A stretch of 64,000 nucleotides of DNA, taken from positions 3,410,001 to 3,474,000 of the forward strand of contig NZ_CP114903.1 in assembly GCF_027497255.1 (NCBI RefSeq), written 5' to 3'. The notes beneath the pieces were generated by a model that worked only from the letters and a program-made list of their open reading frames with translations, was not told the origin of the DNA and made no database searches. Positions 37,114-49,546 of this stretch are shown piece by piece. Each line of letters begins with the position of its first letter. Position 1 is the stretch's first letter. A program made the translations under genes and the position numbers. The DNA comes from Micromonospora sp. WMMD882 (GTDB lineage Bacteria; Actinomycetota; Actinomycetes; Mycobacteriales; Micromonosporaceae).

Positions 37114-38094
37114 GCTCTTGGTGGGGGGTGGGGGTTCGGCGGCGCGGATGGTCTGGGCGTGGGCCAGGGTGGCGCGGCGGAGGGCGGCCTCCGGGTCCAG
37201 GCCGGCGGCGCGGGCCTCGGCGACCGTCCGCAGCAGCTCCGCGCCGAGACGGGTCTCCGGGTCGGCGTCGTCGCCGGGGACCGCCGGAGGCACGGACAGG
37301 CCGATCCGGCCGGCACGTTCCAGGATCTTCGCGGCCAACGACAGGGCCGGCTGGCTCATCGCGATGCCGTCCAGCACCGAGTCGCGGGCCTTCTCGGCCC
37401 GTTTGATCCGCTCCCAACTCGCGGTGATCTCCTCCAGGGTGCCCGCCTCGGCCCCGGCGAAGACGTGCGGGTTACGCCGCACCATCTTGTCGACCAGCCC
37501 ACCGGCCACGTCGTCGACGTTCCACCGCTGACCCTCGGGCAGCTCCTCGGCGAGCCGGGCGTGCAGCACCACCTGGAGCAGCACGTCGCCCAACTCCTCG
37601 CGGAGCGCGTCGGTGTCCCCCGCGCTTATCGCGTCGTACGCCTCGTAGCACTCCTCCAGGAGGAAACCGGATAGGCTGCGGTGGGTCTGCGCCCGCTTCC
37701 ACGGATCACCGCCCGGCGAGGCCAGCCGGTCCATCACCTCGACCGCGTCGAGCAGCCGCGCCCCGGGCGGATCCCATGAGCCGTACATCAGCTCCAGCTC
37801 GGCCAGGCCGGGCTCCCGGGCCAGCCGCAACCCCAGCTCGCGGGCGAGCGCCTCGTCACCGGCCGGGCCGGCCAGCCAGACCGCCGTCCCGGCGGCGACC
37901 GCGTCCAGCAGCGCCGGAGTCGCCGGGCCGTCGACCACGGTCACCTGGGCGCCCGCCGAGCGCACCGCCGTGACCAGCGCGCCCTCCGCGCCGGCCAGCA
38001 CCGGGCACCCGCGGACGACGTCCCAGGCGGCGGCGGTCAGCAGCCCGGCCGGCAGCCGCGGCGAGGTGACCAGCAGCACGATCCGCCCGCTCAC
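37111..38094 (-). CDS. mazG: Nucleoside triphosphate pyrophosphohydrolase
   Basis: 327 residues. The MazG domain (about 120-215) shows FLLEECYEAYDAI, then LREELGDVLLQVVLHARLAEE, the metal-binding EExxE...ExxD pattern, and VRRNPHVF downstream. The N-terminal 110 residues and C-terminal 100 residues are lineage-specific. It hydrolyses noncanonical or excess NTPs. It lies between the SurA-like lipoprotein and eno, as Rv1021 does near Rv1020 (mfd). GTG start at 38094. Confidence 0.92.
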   Translation of the reverse strand: MSGRIVLLVTSPRLPAGLLTAAAWDVVRGCPVLAGAEGALVTAVRSAGAQVTVVDGPATPALLDAVAAGTAVWLAGPAGDEALARELGLRLAREPGLAELELMYGSWDPPGARLLDAVEVMDRLASPGGDPWKRAQTHRSLSGFLLEECYEAYDAISAGDTDALREELGDVLLQVVLHARLAEELPEGQRWNVDDVAGGLVDKMVRRNPHVFAGAEAGTLEEITASWERIKRAEKARDSVLDGIAMSQPALSLAAKILERAGRIGLSVPPAVPGDDADPETRLGAELLRTVAEARAAGLDPEAALRRATLAHAQTIRAAEPPPPTKS

Positions 38095-38137
38095 CGACCG
38101 CCCTCCCCGGGGGCGTCCTGCCGTTGGCCGGGCATGC

Positions 38138-38875
38138 TCAGAGGTCGTCGGTGGTCACCGCGTCGGACCCGGCCTCGCCCAGCGGCACGCTGACCGCCGC
38201 CACGTCGCCGGTGAAGCTGAGCACCGGGAAGGCCAGCGGACGGTAACGCGGGTTGACCGTCACGTCGTACCCGTCGATCGCCTCGGCCAGCGCGTTACGG
38301 GTGGCCAGGGCGCTGCGCAACTGCTGGCCGTCGAGCTGGGTGGCCGCCTGCTCGACGGTCACCTCCGGCGGGATCGCCCCGGCCCGCTTGCCGGCCGCGA
38401 CCAGGTCGGCCATCTCCTGCTCGGTCGGCGCGACCGGCTCGCCGGACGGCACCCCGGACAGGCAGGTGTAGAGCTCCGCGACCCGCTGCGGGTACGTGGC
38501 GTCCGTCGGGAAGCCGAGCTGCTGGCTGACCTGCTCGACGGGCACCTCGGCCTGCGGGCGGTAGCCCTTCTCGGCGGAGAGCCGCTCGCACACCTCGCCC
38601 AGGACCAGGGTGCTGACCACCTGGCCGCGCGGCGGAAGCGTCGGCCCGGCGGGCGCGCCGCCCGGCTGCCCGGGCTGCTCGGCCGGCTGCTCGGGGCTCG
38701 GCGCGCCGGTCGCCTCCGTCCGCAGCTCGTCGAGGATGCGCGTGACGGCATCCTCGGTGATCCGCTGGTCACCCACGTAGGCGGCGACCCCGGGCTCGGA
38801 ACGGCAACCGGCGAGGGCGACGAGGCCGACCGCCACACTGGCGACGGCGACAAGACGGCGAGCACGCATGCCCAT
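38138..38875 (-). CDS. SurA N-terminal-like lipoprotein
   Basis: About 245 residues. Signal peptide with lipobox LVALAGCRS, then VAAYVGDQRITEDAVTRILDEL, the SurA/PrsA-type N-terminal chaperone segment, and no parvulin domain. A Pro/Gly-rich insertion lies at about residues 75-100. Likely an extracytoplasmic folding factor. It follows mfd by a few bases. Starts at GTG 38878, ATG 38875 or ATG 38869 are all possible; I use 38875. Confidence 0.8.
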   Translation of the reverse strand: MGMRARRLVAVASVAVGLVALAGCRSEPGVAAYVGDQRITEDAVTRILDELRTEATGAPSPEQPAEQPGQPGGAPAGPTLPPRGQVVSTLVLGEVCERLSAEKGYRPQAEVPVEQVSQQLGFPTDATYPQRVAELYTCLSGVPSGEPVAPTEQEMADLVAAGKRAGAIPPEVTVEQAATQLDGQQLRSALATRNALAEAIDGYDVTVNPRYRPLAFPVLSFTGDVAAVSVPLGEAGSDAVTTDDL

Positions 38876-38882
38876 CACTCTC

Positions 38883-42602
<3,720 letters not shown>

Positions 42603-42679
42603 ATGAAGATCACTTTCGGGACGGGCGGCAGGATCGCCGGTTTCGCCGTACCGGTGGGATCACCGGTATCGCGGGCCGG

Positions 42680-42770
42680 GCCGGTGGCACGCCGGAGGGT
42701 CGGCCCGGCCCGGTGGCGCGGCCGTGCCGGAGGGTCGGCCCGGCCCGGTGGCGCTGCCGTGCCGGCGGGC
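42680..42770. repeat. 35-bp-period direct repeat
   Basis: GCCGGAGGGTCGGCCCGGCC with eight further identical bases occurs at 42691-42718 and again at 42726-42753 (period 35), with partial copies on either side. It lies in the 488-bp spacer between mfd and the next gene; no gene is seen there. Confidence 0.7.
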
Positions 42771-42923
42771 CGGTCGACGGGTCGGCACGCGGGGGCGGCC
42801 CTGGTCACAGGCACACGCGTGCTGCCCCACGTCCGCACCGGACGGGGGGTTGCACGCCTGCCAGCCTATCGCGACCGGGATGATCCGGACGACGCCGCCG
42901 GCCCGATCACCCGTCCCCTCTCA

Positions 42924-42990
42924 CCGTTTCGCTGATCTGGGGGCGTCGCGCCCGAACGACAGCGCCCTATCAGGAAAACGGAGTGGATCA
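42924..42990. repeat. Palindromic repeat, degenerate copy
   Basis: Starts CCGTTTCG and ends ACGGAGTGGATCA, like the intact copy at 43976-44042, but the stem has several mismatches. Same orientation as the second copy; the two bracket the proline-rich membrane protein gene. Confidence 0.65.
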
Positions 42991-43090
42991 TCCCGGCTGT
43001 TGTCGGCCCGCCGAGGATCAGGTGGAGCGCCGGGCGGGGCGAGTCGCCGTACGCTGAGTCGCCCTGACCTGTCGATGCCTGGAGTGCCCG

Positions 43091-43936
43091 GTGACCACCC
43101 CACCACCGTCCGACCAGCCGCCACCGCCCGACCAGCCGCCACCGTCGTCCCCGTACGGCGCCCCACCCCCCGGCCAGCCCGGCCCGGAACACGCCCCGCC
43201 CGGCTACCCGCCCCCCGGCCAGCCCGGCCCGGGGCACCCGACGCCCGACCGGCCCGGGGGCGGGTATCCACCGCCCGGGACGGGTCGTCCGCCGTACGGC
43301 GCACCTGCGCCGGGTTATCCGGCGCCTGGCCAGCCCGGGGCGGGATACCCGCCGCCACCTGCGCCGACGGCGCGTCGCATCCCCGAGGACCAGCCCTTCG
43401 TGGTACGCCCCAGCGTCGCCAAGCGGGGCATGGTGTTCGGCCTGGTGGCGTTGATCCTGATCGTCCCCGTGGTCTGTTTCGCCGGTCTCGCCGCGACCGG
43501 TTCCGTCGACCCGGAGACGCGGCCCACGGCGGCGCTCGGTCTGCTCGCCCTGGCCGGCTGTCTGCTGCTCGCCGTGGCCCTGCCGCTCGGGTTCCAGTTG
43601 TGGCTGATCGCCTCGGGCGGCCCGGTGCTGGCGCTGGGCCCGGCCGGGCTGTGGATCCGCACCCGGCCCACCCGGGGCCAGGCCATCTGGCTGCCCTGGG
43701 AGGCGGTCGCGCAGATCCGCCGTCGCCGGTGGAGCCTGGAGAAGATGCTCGTCGTCCAGCCCCGGGACCAACGCGCGTTGCAGCACCTCGGCGTGTTCAC
43801 CGCGCTGGACAGTGGCCTGCTCAGCGCCTTCTACGGCTCCGGCCTGGTGGCCACCCTGAACTTCGCCGACAAACCGGAGGCGGAGATCCTCGCCGCGGTC
43901 GCCCACTACAGCGCCGGCCGCTGCCCCCTGGCCTGA
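43091..43936 (+). CDS. Proline-rich two-TM membrane protein
   Basis: 281 residues. The first 95 are Pro/Gly/Tyr/Gln repeats (PPPGQPGP, GYPPP). Two TM helices follow (about 115-137 and 147-175), then a C-terminal domain of about 105 residues (VLALGPAGLWIRTRPTRGQ; WLPWEAVAQIRRRRW) that looks like a bacterial PH-type fold. No named family recognised. GTG 43091; TACGCT at 43050-43055 is a possible -10. It lies between two copies of a palindromic repeat. Confidence 0.78.
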   Translation: MTTPPPSDQPPPPDQPPPSSPYGAPPPGQPGPEHAPPGYPPPGQPGPGHPTPDRPGGGYPPPGTGRPPYGAPAPGYPAPGQPGAGYPPPPAPTARRIPEDQPFVVRPSVAKRGMVFGLVALILIVPVVCFAGLAATGSVDPETRPTAALGLLALAGCLLLAVALPLGFQLWLIASGGPVLALGPAGLWIRTRPTRGQAIWLPWEAVAQIRRRRWSLEKMLVVQPRDQRALQHLGVFTALDSGLLSAFYGSGLVATLNFADKPEAEILAAVAHYSAGRCPLA

Positions 43937-43975
43937 ATCGTCCCCGGGCCACCCCGCCGACCGCGCCGCCGGTCG

Positions 43976-44042
43976 CCGTTTCGGTGATATCGGGGCGTCC
44001 CACTGGGACGACAACCCGATATCACCGAAACGGAGTGGATCA
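43976..44042. repeat. Palindromic repeat, intact copy
   Basis: A perfect 19-bp inverted repeat (43976-43994 with 44015-44033; CCGTTTCGGTGATATCGGG) encloses a second small hairpin (CGTCCC-ACT-GGGACG), and the copy ends AGTGGATCA. The related degenerate copy is at 42924-42990. Confidence 0.75.
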
Positions 44043-44074
44043 AGCCGGTCTGATCCGGTCAGGCGGCGGCGCGG

Positions 44075-44106
44075 GACGGGGCGGGGCGGGGCGGGGCGGG
44101 ACGGGG
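44075..44106. repeat. GGGGC tandem repeat
   Basis: Runs of GGGGC and GGGAC units; possible G-quadruplex on the plus strand. Confidence 0.55.
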
Positions 44107-44140
44107 GCGTCTTCGTCCGGGAGCGCCGAGCCGTACCGGT

Positions 44141-44185
44141 GATCGTGGTGGCTTCTGGCCGGGGGGAGGGTTCGCCACCACGATC
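44141..44185. repeat. Inverted repeat GATCGTGGTGGC...GCCACCACGATC
   Basis: Perfect 12-bp arms (44141-44152 and 44174-44185) with a 21-base loop. Could be a terminator or another interspersed palindrome. It lies in the 441-bp gene-free spacer upstream of ppc. Confidence 0.55.
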
Positions 44186-44266
44186 GACAACGGGCCCCGA
44201 CGCTAGCCACCGCGTCGAAGAGCGTCCCGGGCGTCACCGCCGGATCGGCGAACACGGGGCGTCCAT

Positions 44267-44279
44267 CTCATGCAATGAG
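44267..44279 (+). promoter_or_regulatory. Small palindrome upstream of ppc
   Basis: CTCAT-GCA-ATGAG, about 100 bases before the ppc start, in a locally AT-richer stretch that probably carries the ppc promoter. Candidate operator only. Confidence 0.3.
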
Positions 44280-44377
44280 CCACATCTCAGGGTGCCTCCT
44301 TACTTCCGTCGGCCACGCCGATACCATCGGGGACGTCGGACAGCGCTGTCCTTCGTCCTCACGTAAGGAGCGCACTC

Positions 44378-47164
44378 GTGACCGACCAGCACGATCACGA
44401 CGGCCCGGACGCCGCACTGCGGGCCGACATCCGCCGCCTCGGCACCCTGCTCGGGCAGACCCTCGCCCGCCAGGAGGGGCGTCCCCTGCTCGACCTCGTG
44501 GAGGAGATCCGGGCCCTGGTCCGGTCGGACGCCCCGGCCGCCGCGCAGCGCCTCACCGGGCTGGACGTGACCACCGGCACCAAGCTGGCCCGCGCCTTCT
44601 CCACCTACTTCCACCTGGCGAACATCACCGAGCAGGTGCACCGGGCCCGCGACCTGCGCCGCCGCCGGGCGACCCACGGCGGCTGGCTCGACCAGGCCGC
44701 CACGATGATCGCGGAGCGGGGGGTGGCTGCCGAGGAGATCGCCGCCGCGGCCCGCCGGCTCGCCGTCCGGCCGGTGTTCACCGCGCACCCGACCGAGGCG
44801 GCCCGCCGGTCGATCCTGTCCAAGCTGCGCGCCATCGCCGACGAGCTGGACACCGAGACGGCCAACGCGATCCTGTACGGCGCCAGCGACGAGGGGCCGG
44901 CGAACCGCCGCCTGGCCGAGCTGCTCGACCTGATGTGGCAGACCGACGAGCTGCGGCTGGACCGGCCCGACCCGACCGACGAGGCCCGCAACGCCATCTA
45001 CTACCTGCGCGACCTGTACGCGGAGGCCGCTCCGCAGGTGCTCGACGACCTGGCCGAGACGCTGCGCGCCCTCGGGGTGGAGACCTCGCCGACGGCCCGC
45101 CCGCTGACGTTCGGCACCTGGATCGGCGGCGACCGCGACGGTAACCCGTTCGTCACCCCGACGGTCACCCGCGAGGTGCTGACCATCCAGCACGAGCACG
45201 GCATCGCCGCCACCGAGAAGGCGATGGACGCCCTGATCGACGAGGTGTCGGTGTCCCGCCGGCTGCGCGGGGTCTCGCTGGACCTCTCCGCCAGCCTCGC
45301 CACCGACCTGGACGCGCTGCCCGAGGTGGCGGCCCGCTTCCGGCGGGTCAACGCCGAGGAGCCGTACCGGCTCAAGGCGCGCTGCGTGAAGGCGAAGCTG
45401 GCGAACACCCGGGCCCGGCTGCGTCAGGCCACCCCGCACGTGCCGGGACGGGACTACCGGGGCTCGGCCGAGCTGGTCGCCGACCTGGAGCTGCTGCGCG
45501 CCTCGCTGGCCCGCAACTCCGGGCAGCTCACCGCCGTTGGGCAGCTCGCCTCGACGATCCGTACCGTCTCGGCGTTCGGTCTGCACCTGGCGACCATGGA
45601 CATCCGGGAGCACGCCGAGGCGCACCACGCGGTGCTCGCCCAGTTCTACCAGGCCGTCGGCGAGGTGGACGACTACCCGTCGCTGAGCCGGCTGGAGCGC
45701 ACCAAACTGCTCGCCGACGAGCTGGCCGGGCGGCGTCCGCTGGCCACCGTGGACACTCCGCTGACCGAGACGGCCCGCAAGACGTTCGACGTGTTCGGGG
45801 CGGTCCGGGAGGCGCAGGACCGGTTCGGGGCCGAGGTCATCGAGTCGTACATCATCTCGATGACCCTGGGTGTGGACGACGTGCTGGCCGCCGTGGTGCT
45901 GGCCCGCGAGGCTGGCCTGGTGGACGTGCACAGCGGGCGCGCGCGGATCGGCTTCGTGCCGCTGCTGGAGACGCCGGCCGAGCTGAACGCCGGTGGTGAG
46001 CTGCTCGACGAGCTGTTGTCACTGCCCGCGTACCGGCAGTTGGTGGCGGCCCGGGGCGACGTGCAGGAGGTGATGCTGGGCTACTCCGACTCCAACAAGG
46101 AGGCCGGCATCACCACCAGTCAGTGGTCTATCCACCGGGCGCAACGGGCGCTGCGGGACGTGGCCGCCCGGCACGGCGTGCACCTGCGGCTGTTCCACGG
46201 CCGGGGCGGCACGGTCGGGCGCGGTGGCGGCCCCACCCACGAGGCGATCCTGGCCCAGCCGTACGGCACGCTGGACGGCGCGATCAAGGTCACCGAGCAG
46301 GGCGAGGTCATCTCCGACAAGTACACCCTGCCGTCGCTGGCCCGGGAGAACCTGGAGCTGACCCTGGCCGCCGTGCTCCAGGCGACGCTGCTGCACACCG
46401 CGCCCCGACAGCCGGCCGAGATGCTGGAACGCTGGGATGCGACGATGGACGTGGTCTCCGAGGCGGCGTTCCGGCGGTACCGGTCGCTGGTGGAGGACCC
46501 GGACCTGCCCGCCTACTTCTGGGCGTCCACCCCGACGGAGCTGCTCGGCGCGCTGAACATCGGCTCCCGGCCGGCGAAGCGCCCGAACACCGGCGCGGGG
46601 CTGTCCGGGCTGCGGGCGATCCCGTGGGTGTTCGGGTGGACGCAGACCCGGCAGATCGTGCCCGGCTGGTTCGGGGTGGGCACCGGGCTGGCCGCCGCCC
46701 GCGAGGCGGGGCTGTCGGACGTGCTCGCCGAGATGCACCGTAACTGGCACTTCTTCCGGACGTTCCTGTCGAACGTCGAGATGATGCTGACCAAGACCGA
46801 CCTGACCATCGCCCGCCGGTACGTCGAGACCCTGGTCCCGGAGCCGCTGCGACCGATCTTCGACAAGATCGAGGAGGAGTACGAGCTGACCCGGCAGGAG
46901 GTGCTGGCGATCACCGGCTCGCCCGACCTGCTGGACAACTCCCCGGTGTTGCAGCGCACCCTGGCCGTCCGGGACACCTACCTCGAGCCGTTGCACCACC
47001 TTCAGGTGGCGTTGCTGCGCCAGTACCGGGACTCCGGGGCCGCCGGTCGGGCCGTCGCCACCGCGCCGGGCGGCCGGCGCGCGCCGAGTGACGGCACGGC
47101 CCTGGAGCGGGCGCTGCTCACCACGGTCAACGGCATCGCCGCCGGCATGCGCAACACCGGCTGA
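44378..47164 (+). CDS. ppc: Phosphoenolpyruvate carboxylase
   Basis: 928 residues. The catalytic His lies in [15 protein letters not shown]. Other key segments are [11 protein letters not shown] (PEP/bicarbonate-binding), [31 protein letters not shown] (mobile loop) and the C-terminal end AGMRNTG, equivalent to the conserved QNTG terminus. It carboxylates PEP to oxaloacetate, refilling the TCA cycle. GTG 44378 follows AAGGAG at good spacing. Monocistronic. Confidence 0.97.
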   Translation: MTDQHDHDGPDAALRADIRRLGTLLGQTLARQEGRPLLDLVEEIRALVRSDAPAAAQRLTGLDVTTGTKLARAFSTYFHLANITEQVHRARDLRRRRATHGGWLDQAATMIAERGVAAEEIAAAARRLAVRPVFTAHPTEAARRSILSKLRAIADELDTETANAILYGASDEGPANRRLAELLDLMWQTDELRLDRPDPTDEARNAIYYLRDLYAEAAPQVLDDLAETLRALGVETSPTARPLTFGTWIGGDRDGNPFVTPTVTREVLTIQHEHGIAATEKAMDALIDEVSVSRRLRGVSLDLSASLATDLDALPEVAARFRRVNAEEPYRLKARCVKAKLANTRARLRQATPHVPGRDYRGSAELVADLELLRASLARNSGQLTAVGQLASTIRTVSAFGLHLATMDIREHAEAHHAVLAQFYQAVGEVDDYPSLSRLERTKLLADELAGRRPLATVDTPLTETARKTFDVFGAVREAQDRFGAEVIESYIISMTLGVDDVLAAVVLAREAGLVDVHSGRARIGFVPLLETPAELNAGGELLDELLSLPAYRQLVAARGDVQEVMLGYSDSNKEAGITTSQWSIHRAQRALRDVAARHGVHLRLFHGRGGTVGRGGGPTHEAILAQPYGTLDGAIKVTEQGEVISDKYTLPSLARENLELTLAAVLQATLLHTAPRQPAEMLERWDATMDVVSEAAFRRYRSLVEDPDLPAYFWASTPTELLGALNIGSRPAKRPNTGAGLSGLRAIPWVFGWTQTRQIVPGWFGVGTGLAAAREAGLSDVLAEMHRNWHFFRTFLSNVEMMLTKTDLTIARRYVETLVPEPLRPIFDKIEEEYELTRQEVLAITGSPDLLDNSPVLQRTLAVRDTYLEPLHHLQVALLRQYRDSGAAGRAVATAPGGRRAPSDGTALERALLTTVNGIAAGMRNTG

Positions 47165-47306
47165 GCCCCGCCCTTCCGGTCAGGAGGGGTCCCCCGTCAC
47201 CCGCCGGGTGTCGGCCGGGGCCCCTTCCGCGTTCCCGGCACGGACCGCGGCACGCATCGGGGCACGGACCGGGGCAGGACAGCGGCGGGCCGCCCGTCCG
47301 GCGGGC

Positions 47307-48170
47307 TCACCAGTCGCCGCCCCCGAAGTCGCCGCCGCCGAAGTCACCACCGCCGAAAGCGCCGCCCCCGAAGTCACCACCACCGAAGTCACCACCACCA
47401 CCGACATCGCCGCCGCCGAAGTCACCACCACCGACATCACCACCACCGACATCGCCGCCGCCGAAGTCACCACCACCGCCATCGCCGCCGCCGGAATCGC
47501 CGGCGCCGAGGTCACCGCCGTCGCCCGGGTCGCTGTCGTAGCCGGCGGCGTCGCCGTAGCCGGGGTCGGCGAAGGCCGGGGAGAACAGCGCGTCGGCGAT
47601 CAGCATGCCGCCGAGCACGCCGGCGCCCGCGCCCAGCGCGGTCTTCCACCACGGCGTCGAGTACCAACCCGCCGGCACCGGTCGCCCCTGGTAACGGCCG
47701 CCCGGGTGGTAGTACGGGGTGTCCCGGCCCGGCTGCGGCCCGGCCTTGAACACCTGCCCCTGCACGTCGACCGCGCGTTCCCGGGTGAGCTGCCCGACGC
47801 CCTGCGCGGCGGCGGGGGTCGGGACGTCCGGCCCGGGGCCGAGGCCGAGCGCCGTCCGGGCCGCCCGGACGTAGGCCAGGCCCTCCAGGGCGGTCTCCCG
47901 GGCGAGCTGGTACTGCCGGACGGTGTGCGCCTGCGCCAACTGGCTGCCCGCCGCGGTGTACCGCTCACCGGCGTCGACGAGCGCCTGCCGTACCGCCGGG
48001 GCGTCGCCGTGCAGGTTCATCACCTGCCCGCCGAGGCGTTCGTACCACCGTCGCGCCTCGGCGCGGGCGTCGGCCAGCTCGGTGGCCCGCCGGCGGGCGC
48101 TGGCCGTCCGCCACCAGACCGCTGCGGCGACGAGCAACCCCACGAGCACGATGACCAGCACGATCTCCAT
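47307..48170 (-). CDS. Membrane-anchored protein with GGGD(F/V) repeat tail
   Basis: 287 residues. One N-terminal TM helix (about 2-22), a helical region (25-130) with EARRWYERLGGQVMNLHGD, then a second hydrophobic stretch (about 190-210). The last 70 residues are a low-complexity tail of GGGDFGGGD and GGGDVGGGD units ending in DW. C-terminal Gly-rich tails ending in an aromatic residue occur in TPM-type membrane proteins, but no TPM domain is recognised. ATG 48170. The DNA of the tail is a visible 15-18 bp tandem array. Confidence 0.75.
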   Translation of the reverse strand: MEIVLVIVLVGLLVAAAVWWRTASARRRATELADARAEARRWYERLGGQVMNLHGDAPAVRQALVDAGERYTAAGSQLAQAHTVRQYQLARETALEGLAYVRAARTALGLGPGPDVPTPAAAQGVGQLTRERAVDVQGQVFKAGPQPGRDTPYYHPGGRYQGRPVPAGWYSTPWWKTALGAGAGVLGGMLIADALFSPAFADPGYGDAAGYDSDPGDGGDLGAGDSGGGDGGGGDFGGGDVGGGDVGGGDFGGGDVGGGGDFGGGDFGGGAFGGGDFGGGDFGGGDW

Positions 48171-48222
48171 AACTGACGGGTACCCACGCTCGTCGTCCGT
48201 ACCCGTTTGGCAAGCTCTGGGG

Positions 48223-49401
48223 ATGGACTTCTCGACGCTGGCCGTGGTGGTGGTCTGTCTGGCGGCCGGTGGCGCGGTCGGTTGGCTGGCCGCGCGGGCC
48301 CGGTCGGCGGCGGAGATCGCCCGGTTGGATGCCACCCTGCGGGCCGCCCGGGACGGCGAGGGCCGGCTGGAGCAGTCGATGCGGGCGTTGAGCTACGAGG
48401 CGACCGCGCAGTCCCAGGAGGCGGTCGCGCGGGCGGTCGCGCCGCTGCACGACACGCTGCGCCGGTACGAGCAGCGGGTGGCCGAGCTGGAACGGGACCG
48501 GGTCGACGCGTACGCCGAGCTGCGTGAGCAGGTCCGTGCCATGGGGACGGTCTCGGGTGAGTTGCGTACCGAGACCAAGCAGCTCGTGGCGGCGTTGCGC
48601 GCGCCTCAGGTGCGCGGCCGGTGGGGTGAGCACCAGCTCCGCCGGATCGTCGAGGCGGCCGGTCTGCTGGAGCACTGCGACTTCGCCGAGCAGGTCACCG
48701 CCGCCACCGACGCGCAGACCGTCCGCCCCGACCTGGTGGTCACCCTGCACGGGGGGCGGTCGGTGGTGGTGGACGCCAAGGCGCCGTTCGACGCGTACCT
48801 GACCGCGATGGAGGCCCGGGACGAGAAGACCCGGGACGAGCGCCTGCGGGCGCACGCGAAGCACCTGCGGGCCCACGTGGACACCCTGGCGGCCAAGTCG
48901 TACTGGGCGGCGTTCGACGTCAGCCCCGAGTTCGTGGTGTTGTTCGTGCCGGCCGACCCGTTCCTGGACGTGGCGTTGCAGCAGGATCCGACGCTGCTGG
49001 AGCACGCCTTCCGGCGCAACGTGGTGCTGGCCACCCCGGCGACGCTCGTGGCGTTGCTGCGCACGGTGGCGTACTCGTGGCGGCAGGAGGCGTTGGCGCG
49101 TAACGCGGCGGCGGTGCACGCGCTGGCCCGGGAGTTGTACGGTCGGTTGGCCACGCTGGGCGAGCACGTGGGGAAGCTCGGGGGCGCGTTGGGCACGGCG
49201 GTCACCGCGTACAACCGGGCGGTCGGCTCGCTGGAGGCGCGGGTGCTGGTCAGCGCCCGCAAGCTCGCCGAGCTGGGGGTTTCCGACCAGGAGCTGCCGA
49301 CGCCGCCGCAGGTGGAGCTGGCGCCCCGGCAGCCGCAGGCCCCGGAGCTGCTGGATTCGGCGTCCACTTCGTCCGTTCGGTCGAACCCCGTCGACGACTA
49401 G
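48223..49401 (+). CDS. rmuC: DNA recombination protein RmuC homologue
   Basis: 392 residues. N-terminal TM helix (3-25), a coiled coil (about 35-115) and the RmuC nuclease-like domain (about 125-330): RGRWGEHQLRRIVEAAGL, VVVDAKAPFDAYL and LATPATLVALLRTVAYSW. RmuC limits inversions at short inverted repeats in E. coli. The C-terminal 40 residues are variable. Divergent from the GGGD-repeat gene, 52 bp apart. Confidence 0.92.
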   Translation: MDFSTLAVVVVCLAAGGAVGWLAARARSAAEIARLDATLRAARDGEGRLEQSMRALSYEATAQSQEAVARAVAPLHDTLRRYEQRVAELERDRVDAYAELREQVRAMGTVSGELRTETKQLVAALRAPQVRGRWGEHQLRRIVEAAGLLEHCDFAEQVTAATDAQTVRPDLVVTLHGGRSVVVDAKAPFDAYLTAMEARDEKTRDERLRAHAKHLRAHVDTLAAKSYWAAFDVSPEFVVLFVPADPFLDVALQQDPTLLEHAFRRNVVLATPATLVALLRTVAYSWRQEALARNAAAVHALARELYGRLATLGEHVGKLGGALGTAVTAYNRAVGSLEARVLVSARKLAELGVSDQELPTPPQVELAPRQPQAPELLDSASTSSVRSNPVDD

Positions 49402-49444
49402 CACTTGAGTCGTGACAGGGTGGCCCCTTTCACGTCACGAGGTG

Positions 49445-49470
49445 GTCACAACCTACTTCGGAGTAGTGAC
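49445..49470 (+). promoter_or_regulatory. Inverted repeat upstream of the subtilase gene
   Basis: GTCAC-aac-CTACT-tcgg-AGTAG-TGAC: nested 5-bp and 4-bp arms around a TCGG tetraloop, 77 bases before the start. Could be an operator or a 5'-leader hairpin. Confidence 0.4.
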
Positions 49471-49546
49471 ATCGACTCCCAACACCACGAAAGATCACGC
49501 TCACGTGCTCCGCATCGCGGAGCCCTGTTCTCTGGAGGAAGAGAAC

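Noticed and set aside
44300..45931. 543-codon frame opposite ppc
   Set aside because: Antisense to highly conserved PEP carboxylase codons; no motif.
47330..47490. Possible CRISPR-like array
   Set aside because: The regular repeats are in-frame GGGD codons of a protein tail, without unique spacers; no cas genes nearby.
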